From the NCBI GenBank assembly GCA_049970095.1, contig JBMFNP010000001.1, forward strand, positions 26,101 through 90,100: a stretch of 64,000 bases of DNA, written 5' to 3'. Both the position numbers and the translations under genes were made by a program. The notes under the pieces are model-generated. The model was not told the DNA's origin and did no database searches. It saw only the letters and a program-made list of their open reading frames with translations. Positions 35,071 through 45,400 of this stretch are shown here, in pieces. Each line of letters begins with the position of its first letter. Position 1 is the stretch's first letter. The stretch is from SKW197 sp049970095 (GTDB taxonomy: Archaea > Thermoplasmatota > Thermoplasmata > Lutacidiplasmatales > SKW197).

Positions 35071-38000
35071 TTTTTGCTCTCTTCTAACACGCTGCAATCT
35101 TCCTGGCGCCCACCAGTTCCATTTCTTCAGCAAAATCATCATTGAAGGCACAAGATAGATTCTCATTATTGCGGTATCTATTAGAATTCCTGCACAGAGT
35201 GCAAATCCGAACTGGCGGAGCATTCCCATTCCAGAAATCATCATACTTCCCAGCGCCCCTGCCATAATCAATCCACAGATTGTGATTATACCACCTGTTT
35301 TTTCCACGGCAGTAACAATTGCCTCCTCATCACTCTTACCTTTAGAAACTTCTTCACGAATTCTGGTTGTAAGAAGAATATCATAGTCAAGTCCGAGACC
35401 CACGAGCACCACAAATAGAATCAGGGGCATGAGCCAGAGCAAGGGCTGTGCAAGAATAATTGAAAATACAAACATTGTGAGGGCAAGTGTCCAGGTAGCG
35501 GTCATAAGGGTGACACCTAGCAATCTGAGGGGAATGATTACTGAACCAAGAACAACTAACAGCACAATATATGCACCCACAAGGACAATCATGACCATGT
35601 AAGGAAAGTCTTTATCCATAACCAATTTTATATCTTGCATACCTGCAGTGCTTCCTGTGAAATAAAATTCTGCGCTTCTGAAACTCTGATAGTTGCCTTT
35701 TTCTCTATTCACAAGCTCCCTAATTTCATTTATCTTTTTGATTGCGTTTGCGTGGAATGGTTGTTCCTCAAGTACCACAGAAATCAGCAGTGTTTTTGAA
35801 TTGTTGCCTATGTTGGTGTCTATGACTGGTTTATAGAAGGAAAGCGTGTCTGGGTGTGTGTAATTAATGGGCTCTCCAAATGGACGGGTAATGCTGTAAA
35901 CTTTTGTAATGCCTCCCAGTTGCTGAATTTTTGCGCAAAGGATCTCAGTGTCATTAAATACTGGCATATTGTATGTGTCCCCAAGTTTCACTGGTTCTGT
36001 TAAATTAATCACAATATATGTGGGCATGATGTTCCCCTTACCAAAACCTGTGCCCATTGCATCCATTCCTTTTTTGCTTTCTACATCTGGCATCGTTGAA
36101 ACAAAGTCGTAGCCTGTTTCAAGTGTGAGAGTGGCATAGACAGCTGGAATTGTTATCAGAAATGCCACAAGCGTTATTGCCTTTGCATGCTTGAGCGAAA
36201 ATCTAGCAGCATACCAGAAATAACTCTTTTTTATGGCACCTCCGAGTTCCAGTTTAACCTTTGATGGCCAGAAAACTCTATCCCCTACTAAAAGAATGAT
36301 GGATGGGAGTAAAGTAAGTGCAGCCAGTAAGCCTATTCCAATTCCCACGAATACAATTCCACCTATTGTCTGCACGAGCGGCAGGGAACTTATCGTAAGC
36401 GCACCAAACGAGATCATCACAGTCACCCCACTTGTGGCGATACTTTCGCCAGCCCAGGTAATTGCAGTTCTTACAGACACTTCTTTCGAATGTCCCTTTC
36501 GCCTTTCTTCACGGTACCTTGAAAGAATGAAAATTGTGTAGTCAGTGCCTGCACCCAGTAACACTGTGAACAGGAATGTGGGTACAATGTAGTAAATCCG
36601 AATAAAGAAGGTTCCAATAATGAAGATAATTGCATCGGCAATGAGAATAACTATACCCACAGCACCCAGTGGAATAAACGGTGCTACTAGTGAAAGGAAG
36701 TATATCGCCATGAAAAGTATTGCAAACCCAATGGCAAATGAGTCAATATGGGAAACCTCGCCCCATGATGCCTTTGCAATATCATGGGAGAGGGGTACAT
36801 CTCCTGTGAGGTAAATGGTGTAGTTGTAATCCTTATTCAAATTTGCAGCAATTTCTCTCAGCACAATCACATTATTGCTCACACTCTCATTTCTTGAATC
36901 TTTCAGGAAGGTAAGTGAGATGATAATTGTTTTGTTATCAGGGCTGATGAATTTGTGAATAATTGCAGGATGAATCTCTATTGGCAGGTTCCATACTCCA
37001 CATGCTTCAATTGTTTCTCTCACAATTGCTCGCAAAATGGATTCATTGTTCGCAGACACAATCCTCTCAATGTATCTATCATCTTTGAGTGGCGTGTGAT
37101 TTGCTAGATAACTGCAACTGAACTTTCTGTACTCAGTGGTGTTCCCATAATTTCTTAAATTGAACCAGTTTGCAAGTTCAAGCATAAATTTCTGTTCCTC
37201 TCCTGTGAAAACCCTGGTTATGTGTGGAATTAAAAAGCTATCAAGCACCAACTGAGTGCGGTTAGATGTGTCATTGTATGCTGTTGCGTTCAGGTGTGTC
37301 CAGTTCTCATAGAAACTGGTAAGGTATGCAATTGTGGTATTCAGCATTTCCGGGGGTGTGCTCTGCACAACAATTTCATGCATGTAGTCATATGTAAATT
37401 TATCAATTACTGTTCGGTTGTTCCATGTGAACAGATTGAATGCGGTGGAAACATTTTCAAAGAATTCTCTAGTAGTGTTATCTGTGATGTTAGTGATGAA
37501 TGAGGGTATTGTGTGATTGAGTGTGTTGAGGAGGCGTTCATATGCATTTCCAGTTGTGTGGTTCCATACATTGAAATACACTCCTGCATACTGTAGAAAC
37601 ATCTCTGTTGCTCCAGCAGTTGCAATCTCCATGAAAAGCTTGTATGAAAATTGGTCTATTGCTGTGGTGTTTGCATAACTGCTTCTATACCCTGTATCCT
37701 GATAATCAAAGGTTTCATTCAGTTTTGTTAGAAAATCAATGGGAGTTATATTCACATCTGGATATAGCGGTGTGGTTATATTTGCAAATTCCTCAGCCAG
37801 CACCACCTGGGATGTATTCCCAGCATTCATTGCAGTTTCCTCAAGTGTGGAATAACTGCCAAGCATAATTGACCAATTTTCTGCGAATGCCATTATGTAA
37901 TGATTTACTGGCTCAAGAAGCGCCTGCGGAATTTCTTTCGCAAACATCCCTATGTTTTCAAGAATAAGGTTTGTTGTAAAGTTGTTCAGCATTGGTGTGT

Positions 38001-39021
38001 TGTTCCCTTCAACTATGAGTGGGGGCATGCAAAGATACCATGTATGTACATTCCAGAATTGCATGATCTTCTGGAAAAATTCTTTTTCATCAGTGGTATT
38101 GAATGTTAGATTTACCCAGTCGTTCAGGGCATTTTGCTCTATAGCTTTCTGGGCTCTGTCTAGTGAAACATTCATATCTTCGCTTGTATTGTGTTCCGCA
38201 GCTGAAGCATTCCAATAACCTGCAAAGAGATTGTAATATGTGTGGAGCATTTCCGTCTCATTTTTACTGAGACCATACTGTGCTGCAACTCCATCAATGT
38301 TAGAGGAAATAAAAGAATATGTGCGGTTATCTTTCTCTTCCACGGTTGATCCAGGTGTCATGTTCCATTCATACACATGCGCTTTGGGAATTGAATATAC
38401 AAGAGTTGCAGAGAAGTTTGTGTAATTCCAGAGTTGAGCATATTGCAATGGCATGCCATACAAAAGAAATGCAGATTGTTCTGAGATATTCCAGAGCATC
38501 ACATAATTTGAGGGAAAACCGTACAGCATAAACCCTATGGATTGCGCATTACTGGCGGTTGTGTTGAAGTTATCGGGTATTCCGTAAATGAAATTTGCAC
38601 TTGCATTTACATTTGCTTCTAAGGGGGGATAGGCACTCCATACTTCTTCTGAAGATGTGTACAGAATATCTTCTGTAAGTGTGTATACAGATGTTATCTT
38701 GTCAAGAAGTGCAATATTTTCAGATTTCTTAATTCTTTCTGTGAGATTTTCAACAAAATGCTTCGTTTCCTGTGAAGAAACATTATGGTTCTGAATAACA
38801 AATACTGCAGAACCGTTTGGTACATTACCTGGAAATTCTTTTTGAATAATTCTGTCTGCAACCTTTGACTCAAGGTTCTCTGGAGTAATTTTTGACTCTT
38901 CATAGACCAGCACATCCCCGTATTTGAGTGCAAAGGGTACTGCTATCAACAGAAAAATTGCCCAGACCACCACTATTTTTTTGTAATTCTTTGACACTTT
39001 ATTTGCAAGTTTTCCAAACAT
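34996..39021 (-). CDS. Very large MMPL/RND-superfamily membrane protein
   Basis: 1341 residues from the ATG at 39021; an in-frame TTG lies 15 nt upstream. One helix near the N-terminus is followed by a huge extracellular loop (~40-745), then two RND cores with GAGTDYTIFILSRYREERRKG (the MMPL motif, given here over 20 residues from TDYT) and GLGLDYDILLTTRIREE, and a second smaller loop between them. The first loop is rich in Asn/Thr sequons and contains four 21-residue repeats (Y-G-x-P, coordinates 38347-38600). RND proteins export lipids, drugs or hydrophobic compounds using a proton gradient. The ~25-residue basic C-terminal tail is encoded antisense to the MFS gene. Confidence 0.88.
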   Translation of the reverse strand: MFGKLANKVSKNYKKIVVVWAIFLLIAVPFALKYGDVLVYEESKITPENLESKVADRIIQKEFPGNVPNGSAVFVIQNHNVSSQETKHFVENLTERIKKSENIALLDKITSVYTLTEDILYTSSEEVWSAYPPLEANVNASANFIYGIPDNFNTTASNAQSIGFMLYGFPSNYVMLWNISEQSAFLLYGMPLQYAQLWNYTNFSATLVYSIPKAHVYEWNMTPGSTVEEKDNRTYSFISSNIDGVAAQYGLSKNETEMLHTYYNLFAGYWNASAAEHNTSEDMNVSLDRAQKAIEQNALNDWVNLTFNTTDEKEFFQKIMQFWNVHTWYLCMPPLIVEGNNTPMLNNFTTNLILENIGMFAKEIPQALLEPVNHYIMAFAENWSIMLGSYSTLEETAMNAGNTSQVVLAEEFANITTPLYPDVNITPIDFLTKLNETFDYQDTGYRSSYANTTAIDQFSYKLFMEIATAGATEMFLQYAGVYFNVWNHTTGNAYERLLNTLNHTIPSFITNITDNTTREFFENVSTAFNLFTWNNRTVIDKFTYDYMHEIVVQSTPPEMLNTTIAYLTSFYENWTHLNATAYNDTSNRTQLVLDSFLIPHITRVFTGEEQKFMLELANWFNLRNYGNTTEYRKFSCSYLANHTPLKDDRYIERIVSANNESILRAIVRETIEACGVWNLPIEIHPAIIHKFISPDNKTIIISLTFLKDSRNESVSNNVIVLREIAANLNKDYNYTIYLTGDVPLSHDIAKASWGEVSHIDSFAIGFAILFMAIYFLSLVAPFIPLGAVGIVILIADAIIFIIGTFFIRIYYIVPTFLFTVLLGAGTDYTIFILSRYREERRKGHSKEVSVRTAITWAGESIATSGVTVMISFGALTISSLPLVQTIGGIVFVGIGIGLLAALTLLPSIILLVGDRVFWPSKVKLELGGAIKKSYFWYAARFSLKHAKAITLVAFLITIPAVYATLTLETGYDFVSTMPDVESKKGMDAMGTGFGKGNIMPTYIVINLTEPVKLGDTYNMPVFNDTEILCAKIQQLGGITKVYSITRPFGEPINYTHPDTLSFYKPVIDTNIGNNSKTLLISVVLEEQPFHANAIKKINEIRELVNREKGNYQSFRSAEFYFTGSTAGMQDIKLVMDKDFPYMVMIVLVGAYIVLLVVLGSVIIPLRLLGVTLMTATWTLALTMFVFSIILAQPLLWLMPLILFVVLVGLGLDYDILLTTRIREEVSKGKSDEEAIVTAVEKTGGIITICGLIMAGALGSMMISGMGMLRQFGFALCAGILIDTAIMRIYLVPSMMILLKKWNWWAPGRLQRVRREQKSPHKKPDKERGNNSKRSTKQERKA

Positions 39022-39040
39022 GTTTTGGCATATCAAAAGG

Positions 39041-39050
39041 ACTTTAAATT
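39041..39050 (-). promoter_or_regulatory. TATA box of the MMPL gene
   Basis: On the minus strand AATTTAAAGT is centred about 25 nt before the ATG at 39021, which fits a leaderless transcript and supports that start. Confidence 0.5.
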
Positions 39051-39115
39051 ATTTTCTATTCATCCCTGGTGGATGAGCAAAATCATGATATAAAAGGAGA
39101 AAACTAAAAATGTTA

Positions 39116-41242
39116 TCAAAATGTTTTTCTATCTGTGGCTATCGGTGAGAAGATGATGCCGGGTGGAGAAGAATGAGAATTGTAATGCTGGAGGAATTCA
39201 TCCCACTGGGTTTGGTTTGTGAACACCCCTGATGAAGAATATTCCCCAAGCCAGCTTGCATCCCCATCAGGGAAGAATATACTTATGCCGTGGCAGAAGC
39301 TCACGGTCGGTGTTGCCCTGTAAACCATCACTGTAGAAGAAACTTGGCTCATCACATTTGCTGCTGCACTCTTCAAACTGCTGGAATTTGCATACTTCTG
39401 GATGTTCTCTGCAAACTGGTAGAGGTCAACAGTGTTGTAGCCAGTTGAGTCAAGGATACTCCCGCATGCCTTTCTTGCTTTGGAAATATTTTCATAATCT
39501 TTCTGTAGTTCGCTTGTTAGTGCACTTGCGAAGCTGTTAACGGCACTCACAAGCCCTGGCACCGCTGCAGCATTGTATGCGGCAATTGCCTGCGTTGTGT
39601 AACAGGCATCATCTACAGGTGTAGCTACATTTATGATAGTAGTTGCCAGGGCACTTCCTGAGATGCTTGGGTTGGATACAATTGCTCCTACAATTCTATT
39701 CTGGGGGAACGTGGATGTCCAGCCAATAGTTTCACTTGCAACTATATAATCCACATATGGATACACCTGCGCGAGCACTTCAATTGCACCCATCAAACAG
39801 TCATCAAAATAGAGCACATCCACATTATGCCCGATGAGTTGCTTCAATGCCTCAACCCCATTAGCAATTTCTGTAAGGTCAAGGTTGTCCCCTCCGTTCG
39901 TATCATCCCAGCAACAACCAAGCCATGACCCACCATGGTCCTCCGGGTTCACCAGATAGTGGTCTGCCTGGAATCTCTGGGCACCCCAGATAAGGAAGTA
40001 AATCCAGGTATATCTATCTCCCATGTTAACTTCGCCCAAACTCTGTACTGCATTCTGTGGTGTGGGAGAAAGCCCTTTGGTTACAAAGTACCTGTATGCC
40101 CCACTGTTCGCATGGTCTATCTGGACTGCGATGCTCACATCCCTTGTTGAGCCTATACTTGCAATATCATTGAAATCCTCAACCATGTAATCATCAAGGT
40201 TGTTGTCACCATCGTAGTACATCAGCACAGTCCATTTCGCTTTCACCACTGTAAAACTCATGGTGACGCCGTTGTTACTCTCCCCAGTGCCGATATAAGT
40301 GCCCGTAGCTTTGTTCGCTTCACTCACAGCATTCGTTGTATCCACTACTACACGCACTGTATGGGTTCCTGGTGTAGATATAAAGAGAGAGGAAGAAGAG
40401 AAGGAGAAAGAGGCACCCACTGAAAGGCTAGAGGTTGTTTTTGTTCCATAGAGGGTCCCATCTACATAGATTTTGGTGTAAAATGTGGTTGATGCACTGT
40501 TATCTCCAGCGTTCTTTATTTTCGTGTAAACCTTGAACGGCTGTCCAGATGTTATGGTTGTAGTTGTGCTCCCATATGTGTCCACAATCCAGGTACTTTC
40601 CACCACAAGGTCTGGTGCTTTGAACCATACCAGGGTGGATTTTATGTTGTCGTTTTCATTGCTTTCTGGTACACTGTTTGTGGAATCGGCAATTACCATC
40701 ACATTATGATATCCAGGTCCAAGTCTGTTTGTGGTCTTATACACCGTTGTGGAAGTTTCTGGTTCAAGAACATCCACCCAGACAGTTCCAAGAGAGATAT
40801 TCGTATTCCCGTATTTGCTCTTGAATTCCACTGAGAAACCTGATGCGGCAACTTCTCCGTAGTTAGTAAGGGTGGCAGTAATTGTAATTGTCTGGTAGGC
40901 AGTAGGTGTTGAGGGCGAGACGGAAATACTTTTTACTACAATATTTGCCGCTCCCCCTGCGGCGTTGATTTCTGGGGGTGTATATTCAGATACCACCTCA
41001 GGTAGATTCTCTACACTCATTTCAAAAGCAGATTCGCCAATCAATTCTGGCGATCCGATGGTCCCTTCCGAGAATTCTTTCAATAGAACTGGATTTTGTT
41101 TCACTTCCTTTTTACTGACATCTGTCCTTATTCCCTTCTCCGAGTTATTCATTCCTGACACTGAAACCGTGAAAACACCAGCTACTAGTACTACCAAGAG
41201 CATAGCACATATCATTTTTTTAGATTTTTTAGAGTTGAACAT
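39116..41242 (-). CDS. Secreted clostripain-family (C11) cysteine peptidase with CARDB domains
   Basis: 708 residues from the ATG at 41242, which has GGAGGTGAT directly upstream. A signal peptide (MICAMLLVVLVAGVFTVSVS) and a propeptide-like region are followed by two CARDB-like domains (~90-330) and the C11 peptidase domain (~345-690). The catalytic pair is visible as His in NPEDHGGSW (~437) and Cys in YFDDCLMGAIEV (~479). C11 enzymes cleave after basic residues and are usually secreted. There is no C-terminal membrane anchor, so the protein is probably released or bound through CARDB. It diverges from the pilin-like operon across a shared 168-bp control region. Confidence 0.88.
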   Translation of the reverse strand: MFNSKKSKKMICAMLLVVLVAGVFTVSVSGMNNSEKGIRTDVSKKEVKQNPVLLKEFSEGTIGSPELIGESAFEMSVENLPEVVSEYTPPEINAAGGAANIVVKSISVSPSTPTAYQTITITATLTNYGEVAASGFSVEFKSKYGNTNISLGTVWVDVLEPETSTTVYKTTNRLGPGYHNVMVIADSTNSVPESNENDNIKSTLVWFKAPDLVVESTWIVDTYGSTTTTITSGQPFKVYTKIKNAGDNSASTTFYTKIYVDGTLYGTKTTSSLSVGASFSFSSSSLFISTPGTHTVRVVVDTTNAVSEANKATGTYIGTGESNNGVTMSFTVVKAKWTVLMYYDGDNNLDDYMVEDFNDIASIGSTRDVSIAVQIDHANSGAYRYFVTKGLSPTPQNAVQSLGEVNMGDRYTWIYFLIWGAQRFQADHYLVNPEDHGGSWLGCCWDDTNGGDNLDLTEIANGVEALKQLIGHNVDVLYFDDCLMGAIEVLAQVYPYVDYIVASETIGWTSTFPQNRIVGAIVSNPSISGSALATTIINVATPVDDACYTTQAIAAYNAAAVPGLVSAVNSFASALTSELQKDYENISKARKACGSILDSTGYNTVDLYQFAENIQKYANSSSLKSAAANVMSQVSSTVMVYRATPTVSFCHGISIFFPDGDASWLGEYSSSGVFTNQTQWDEFLQHYNSHSSPPGIIFSPIATDRKTF

Positions 41243-41260
41243 TTTATCACCTCCTTTCAC

Positions 41261-41428
41261 TATGTAATATGTGGGTGTGAGTATATATATTTGTTGGGGT
41301 AACTACCACAACTTTACCATGTAGGTAAAATTGCTATTGTGAAGTGCAAGAATACCACCACACTACCACCACACTACCACCATATGTTTATATATACGCT
41401 TGCAGATATAGATTAGTGAGGAGGTACC
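41261..41428. promoter_or_regulatory. Divergent control region between the C11 peptidase and the pilin-like operon
   Basis: Two TATA boxes face outwards: 41281-41293 on the minus strand for the peptidase and TTTATATATAC at 41387-41397 on the plus strand for the operon. Between them are a palindrome TTTACC-N5-GGTAAA (41313-41329) and the unit TACCACCACAC repeated at 41353-41363 and 41364-41374 with a partial third copy at 41375-41382. The repeats end immediately before the operon TATA box. Each gene also has a strong GGAGGT ribosome binding site. This looks like operator sites for shared regulation; no regulator gene is adjacent. Confidence 0.65.
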
Positions 41429-41932
41429 ATGCACAGAAGTTTCCATAAACCGAAAAGTTTTTTATTCTCAAAAAAAGGTGCGGCGGATTTTTATGAAGAG
41501 ATACCTACGGTTATCATCGCCATCACCTCAATCACGCTTTTCTTTCTCGCTGCAACAGTGGCATATGCCAATTACCAGGCAACTTACACGCACATAGACT
41601 ACCGTGCAAAATGCAATAAATTCCTGCGGGACATAAGAGGCTGGGAAAACCTAACATATGGGAACATGGAAGGGCTCTTTGATGCCAGAAAAGTGGCTAC
41701 ATACACACTGGATAATCTCACCCGTGCGTTCCAGCCGGATTTTGATTTTGAGGTAAATATCACAGACACAAGCCCCTATTACTGGAAGTATAATCGTATT
41801 GTTAAAACAGGGACTATTCCTGACACCAGTTCACTCACCTACGGTGTGTATGTAATTTCATGTGGAATTGCAATATTTGTGAATGAAGAGGAAATACATG
41901 AAGGTAAATTAACAGTAACCATCTGGAGGTGA
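41429..41932 (+). CDS. Pilin-like membrane protein, first gene of the operon
   Basis: 167 residues. The basic head MHRSFHKPKSFLFSKKG precedes AADFYEEIPTVIIAITSITL, a class III (type IV pilin) signal with acidic residues shortly after the K-K-G site, followed by the long hydrophobic helix. The remainder is an exported domain with aromatic-rich segments (YRAKCNKFLRDIRGWENLTY). GGAGGT sits 6 nt before the ATG. The next gene begins 4 nt after the stop. No assembly ATPase or membrane platform gene of the TadA/PilC kind is in the window, so any filament would rely on machinery encoded elsewhere. I do not recognise the exported domain. Confidence 0.72.
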   Translation: MHRSFHKPKSFLFSKKGAADFYEEIPTVIIAITSITLFFLAATVAYANYQATYTHIDYRAKCNKFLRDIRGWENLTYGNMEGLFDARKVATYTLDNLTRAFQPDFDFEVNITDTSPYYWKYNRIVKTGTIPDTSSLTYGVYVISCGIAIFVNEEEIHEGKLTVTIWR

Positions 41933-41936
41933 GAAT

Positions 41937-42455
41937 TTGAACAGAAAGAAGAGGGGACAGAGTTCACTTTTTGACATGGTTTTTTTCATTCCACTCTTAA
42001 TTCTTGCGGGCTTAATACTCAATTTTTCCACAGTTAAAATTTATGACAACACCGTAAAAGACGACGAAAAAATCGTTGTGGTGTCCGAAACCCTGGAGAA
42101 CATTCTCAGGGTAACAATAGACAAAGCCACATACACTGCGAGCAGTGCAACCATTCTTCTTGAGGACCAGAGTGTTCTGGAACTGATTTTTGAGGATTTG
42201 TATTTGAGAGATAAAGGTGTGGCGGATGTGAACAATATTAAGCAGGGCATTGAGGCGAAAATAAATGCCGCAATAAGAGGTGTGGTATCTCCGGAATACC
42301 ACTATAATCTTTCTGCCACTTACAAAAATGTAAATATCTGGATGTCAGATTATGGTCCCAGTCCACAGATCAAATACACCTCAACGGAATATTTCAAGAT
42401 GCCATATGAACCCACAAATGTGGTGAAGGTAACCCTTGCAATTTGGCTCCGTTAA
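41937..42455 (+). CDS. Pilin-like membrane protein, second gene of the operon
   Basis: 172 residues starting at a TTG with GGAGGTGAG about 4 nt upstream, inside the end of the previous gene. The head MNRKKRG is followed by QSSLFDMVFFIPLLILAGLI, again a class III signal shape. The exported portion is mixed alpha/beta (VVVSETLENILRVTIDKATY ...) and ends PTNVVKVTLAIWLR. Tight spacing (4 nt before, 13 nt after) makes it co-translated with its neighbours. Family not recognised. The role is inferred as a minor pilin or anchor for the giant third protein. Confidence 0.7.
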   Translation: MNRKKRGQSSLFDMVFFIPLLILAGLILNFSTVKIYDNTVKDDEKIVVVSETLENILRVTIDKATYTASSATILLEDQSVLELIFEDLYLRDKGVADVNNIKQGIEAKINAAIRGVVSPEYHYNLSATYKNVNIWMSDYGPSPQIKYTSTEYFKMPYEPTNVVKVTLAIWLR

Positions 42456-42468
42456 GGAGGTGAGAAAA

Positions 42469-45400
42469 ATGAATAAAGGAAAATTGAGAAAAATAAGAAT
42501 GAATGAGAGGGGCAGAGTTCCATTTGCTCTGGTTGCACTCGTAATCCTCTCGCTTGCAACAGTAAGCACATTGTATATCGCAGAAATTGATAAGGAACGC
42601 TCAGAAAAGGTAATAGAACACTATCAGGCAGATACGAATAATATTGCGAGGGCATGTGGTGAGGAACTGGAAACAGTGGCATACTATATTCTGATGCAAG
42701 TGATTGCAGATATGAATAATCAGCACAATCCACCACTTGACCAGATAAACAAAAGGTTACAGGATAATTTCGCTGCGTATGTGAACACATATTATAAGCC
42801 GAAGCGGATGGATACATACTGGATAACTGTGAAAGAACACCATGTGTATTTTATCATGGATATTTTCAATGTGAATGATTCTATAGATATCTCAAACCAG
42901 AGCAAGCCCGAGTTTTTGCTGTTTGCATCACCCAGCACAAATGAAATAGACATGACAACAAACACAATGTTAAGCCAGACAAAGAAGGTTGCATATCCGA
43001 GGGTAGCGGGAAATGTAACACTGGAATTAAAAGATGTGCGTGCAAATTACATAGTGACCAAAACAATGGAGTTTGACAAGAATCTGTATTCTGCATTGCC
43101 GATGATGCGCAGTGCCTATGACTTTCTCTCAAGAACCTCTTTTGGTGATTTTGGGGAGTTAGGAAGATTGACAAAATTCATACTTACAACGATTGCCCAG
43201 TATAGAGTACTGCTTGGTTATGCTGGTGGCGGCTATGGCATCTACACCTATCCAAAGGAACAGATACTCACGCAGGATGATGTAAAAATTGCAGTGAATG
43301 TGGCAATGCTTCTGCTCTCTGCAAGATATTTTAGAGATTATGATAAAGATGCTGCTACCCAGCTCGGTGTAAACGCATTGTTTGAGAACTGGGTGAAAAA
43401 TGGAACGGTGGATGCTGCGGACATCTGGGCGTTGTATAAGAATATCATGGACACAAAAATAGACACAGGCAAGATTTTAGCCCAGAGCATCTATTCCTTT
43501 GCAGATAGATTTGCGTATGAACTCCTGACAATATTCTGGGATCCGGACACAGATTATTTTGCAGACCCAATCTTGAAGGAGCCATTCAGGGACTGGAATG
43601 AGGCAAAGGGTAAGGGAGAGACATGGGCAAAGGCAATGCTTAAAATCTGGCTTGGAAAATTCCGTTCATGGCTGGGAATTGCAGAAAGCATTGGGGATTA
43701 CGAGAGTTCAGCATATATTAACGAAATGTCTGGTTTCTATGTGGCATACTGTCCTGTGCACGATGAGATTGTTGCAGGAACCTATACAGTGTTCCCTGGT
43801 GGTACATGGTATGTGCATGCGTACGGAGTGCCAGACACAAGAGATCTTATTCTTGGAGAATCTGGAAATCCAAATCTTGATGCTCAACCCTATAAAGTTG
43901 AGACCTGGGATGATTTCAGTGGCATTGGAAAGAGGTTATATAATTACTATGTGGTGAAGGAATCATTGATAAAGAAACATGCACACAGTAGCACACCCTA
44001 CTATGACACGCTCTATGATATTCTTGAGGCTCTGAATAGAACCATGAAAAAACTTTCACCGAGTGTAAATGACAAACCGAACAAAGGATTTATGGATTAT
44101 ATGGCATACGATATCTCAAAACGGCACAATCTTGAAGATACTGGTCTACAGGTAGATCCGAGTGATAAAACCACAATTCTTCTCAACCACTCAGACTATC
44201 TGATAAACACAGGTGCAATAAAGCAGGGAATCAATGATATGGCATCCTATGCAAGTGCGTTCAATGTGAGAGATAACTGGTGGAGATATGGCGCATACCA
44301 TAGAGAGCAAACAAATCCCAAAACTGGCTATCTATATGCAATCACGCAGGAAACTGTGGACCTCTGGTACGAAATGGTAGTAAACCTCTTCATGAGTGCA
44401 ATAAAGGACTTTGACCCGTTTCCCTCAAGGGGTTTCCCGCCCTCAGTACAGCGGAGCGACTGGTATAATCCAAATGGTGCCTTTAAATTCAAAAATGACT
44501 TACTGAAAGACGCTTTCATGCGTGTGTGCATAAAGTATGCAGATCCAAGGCGTGCGTCCTGGCATGATGAGGCATGGGATGGAACCCCACCCTGCTGTTC
44601 AATTCCAAAGATGATTATTCTTGCAGAGGTGAATGCAGAATGGACAGATCTCAATATCTGGAACCATATAATGGCTGACATACGAGAAGCAGTTGAGGAT
44701 ACTGTTGGAAGAAACGGGCTCTTGATGGACATTACCAGGGATATGAAAGAAAATCTTGACGAAGTTACAGACATGCATGCCTATCAAGAAAATTATTACC
44801 GATTCATAAGGGAGTACATTGGCACCAAATTCATTGGAACTTCCGGATCAAATACCTGCCTGGTTGTAGCCCTTACGAAGCAGGGTGGCTGGGTTGAGAA
44901 CATAATGCAGACCACACTTAATCACATAAGAGACAATGCGGATTTGAGCAACATTGTATTATTTGAGCAAACAAACTATAGAATGGTATATGATTTCTGG
45001 GAGAACAATCTCACCACAGCATCCCAGAATGAAAGTATCCTCCATGAGGAATTGAGGGTGAAGCAGTATCCCACAGTGCTCTCACCCGGCTCTGGAATTA
45101 ATGTCCAGATCACCATACCTACAAAGGGAGTGCATTATGTAGATGCACAGGATGTGGAGCATAACATGGGTGATGCGCCCTTCACCACCCAGTGGGATGT
45201 AACAATAACAGGCAGTGTGCGAATTACAGTGAATGCTCTCAGATACTCACTGCTAAAAGGTCCAACGCATATCCAGACAATTTACAACAATACCGTTAAA
45301 ATAGACATGAATTTTCCAGTGGTGGTTTATTCTGGATGGAATTTAGAATCAGGATGGCGCAGATATGATATTGACTATCCAATGACACGCGGATACTTTG

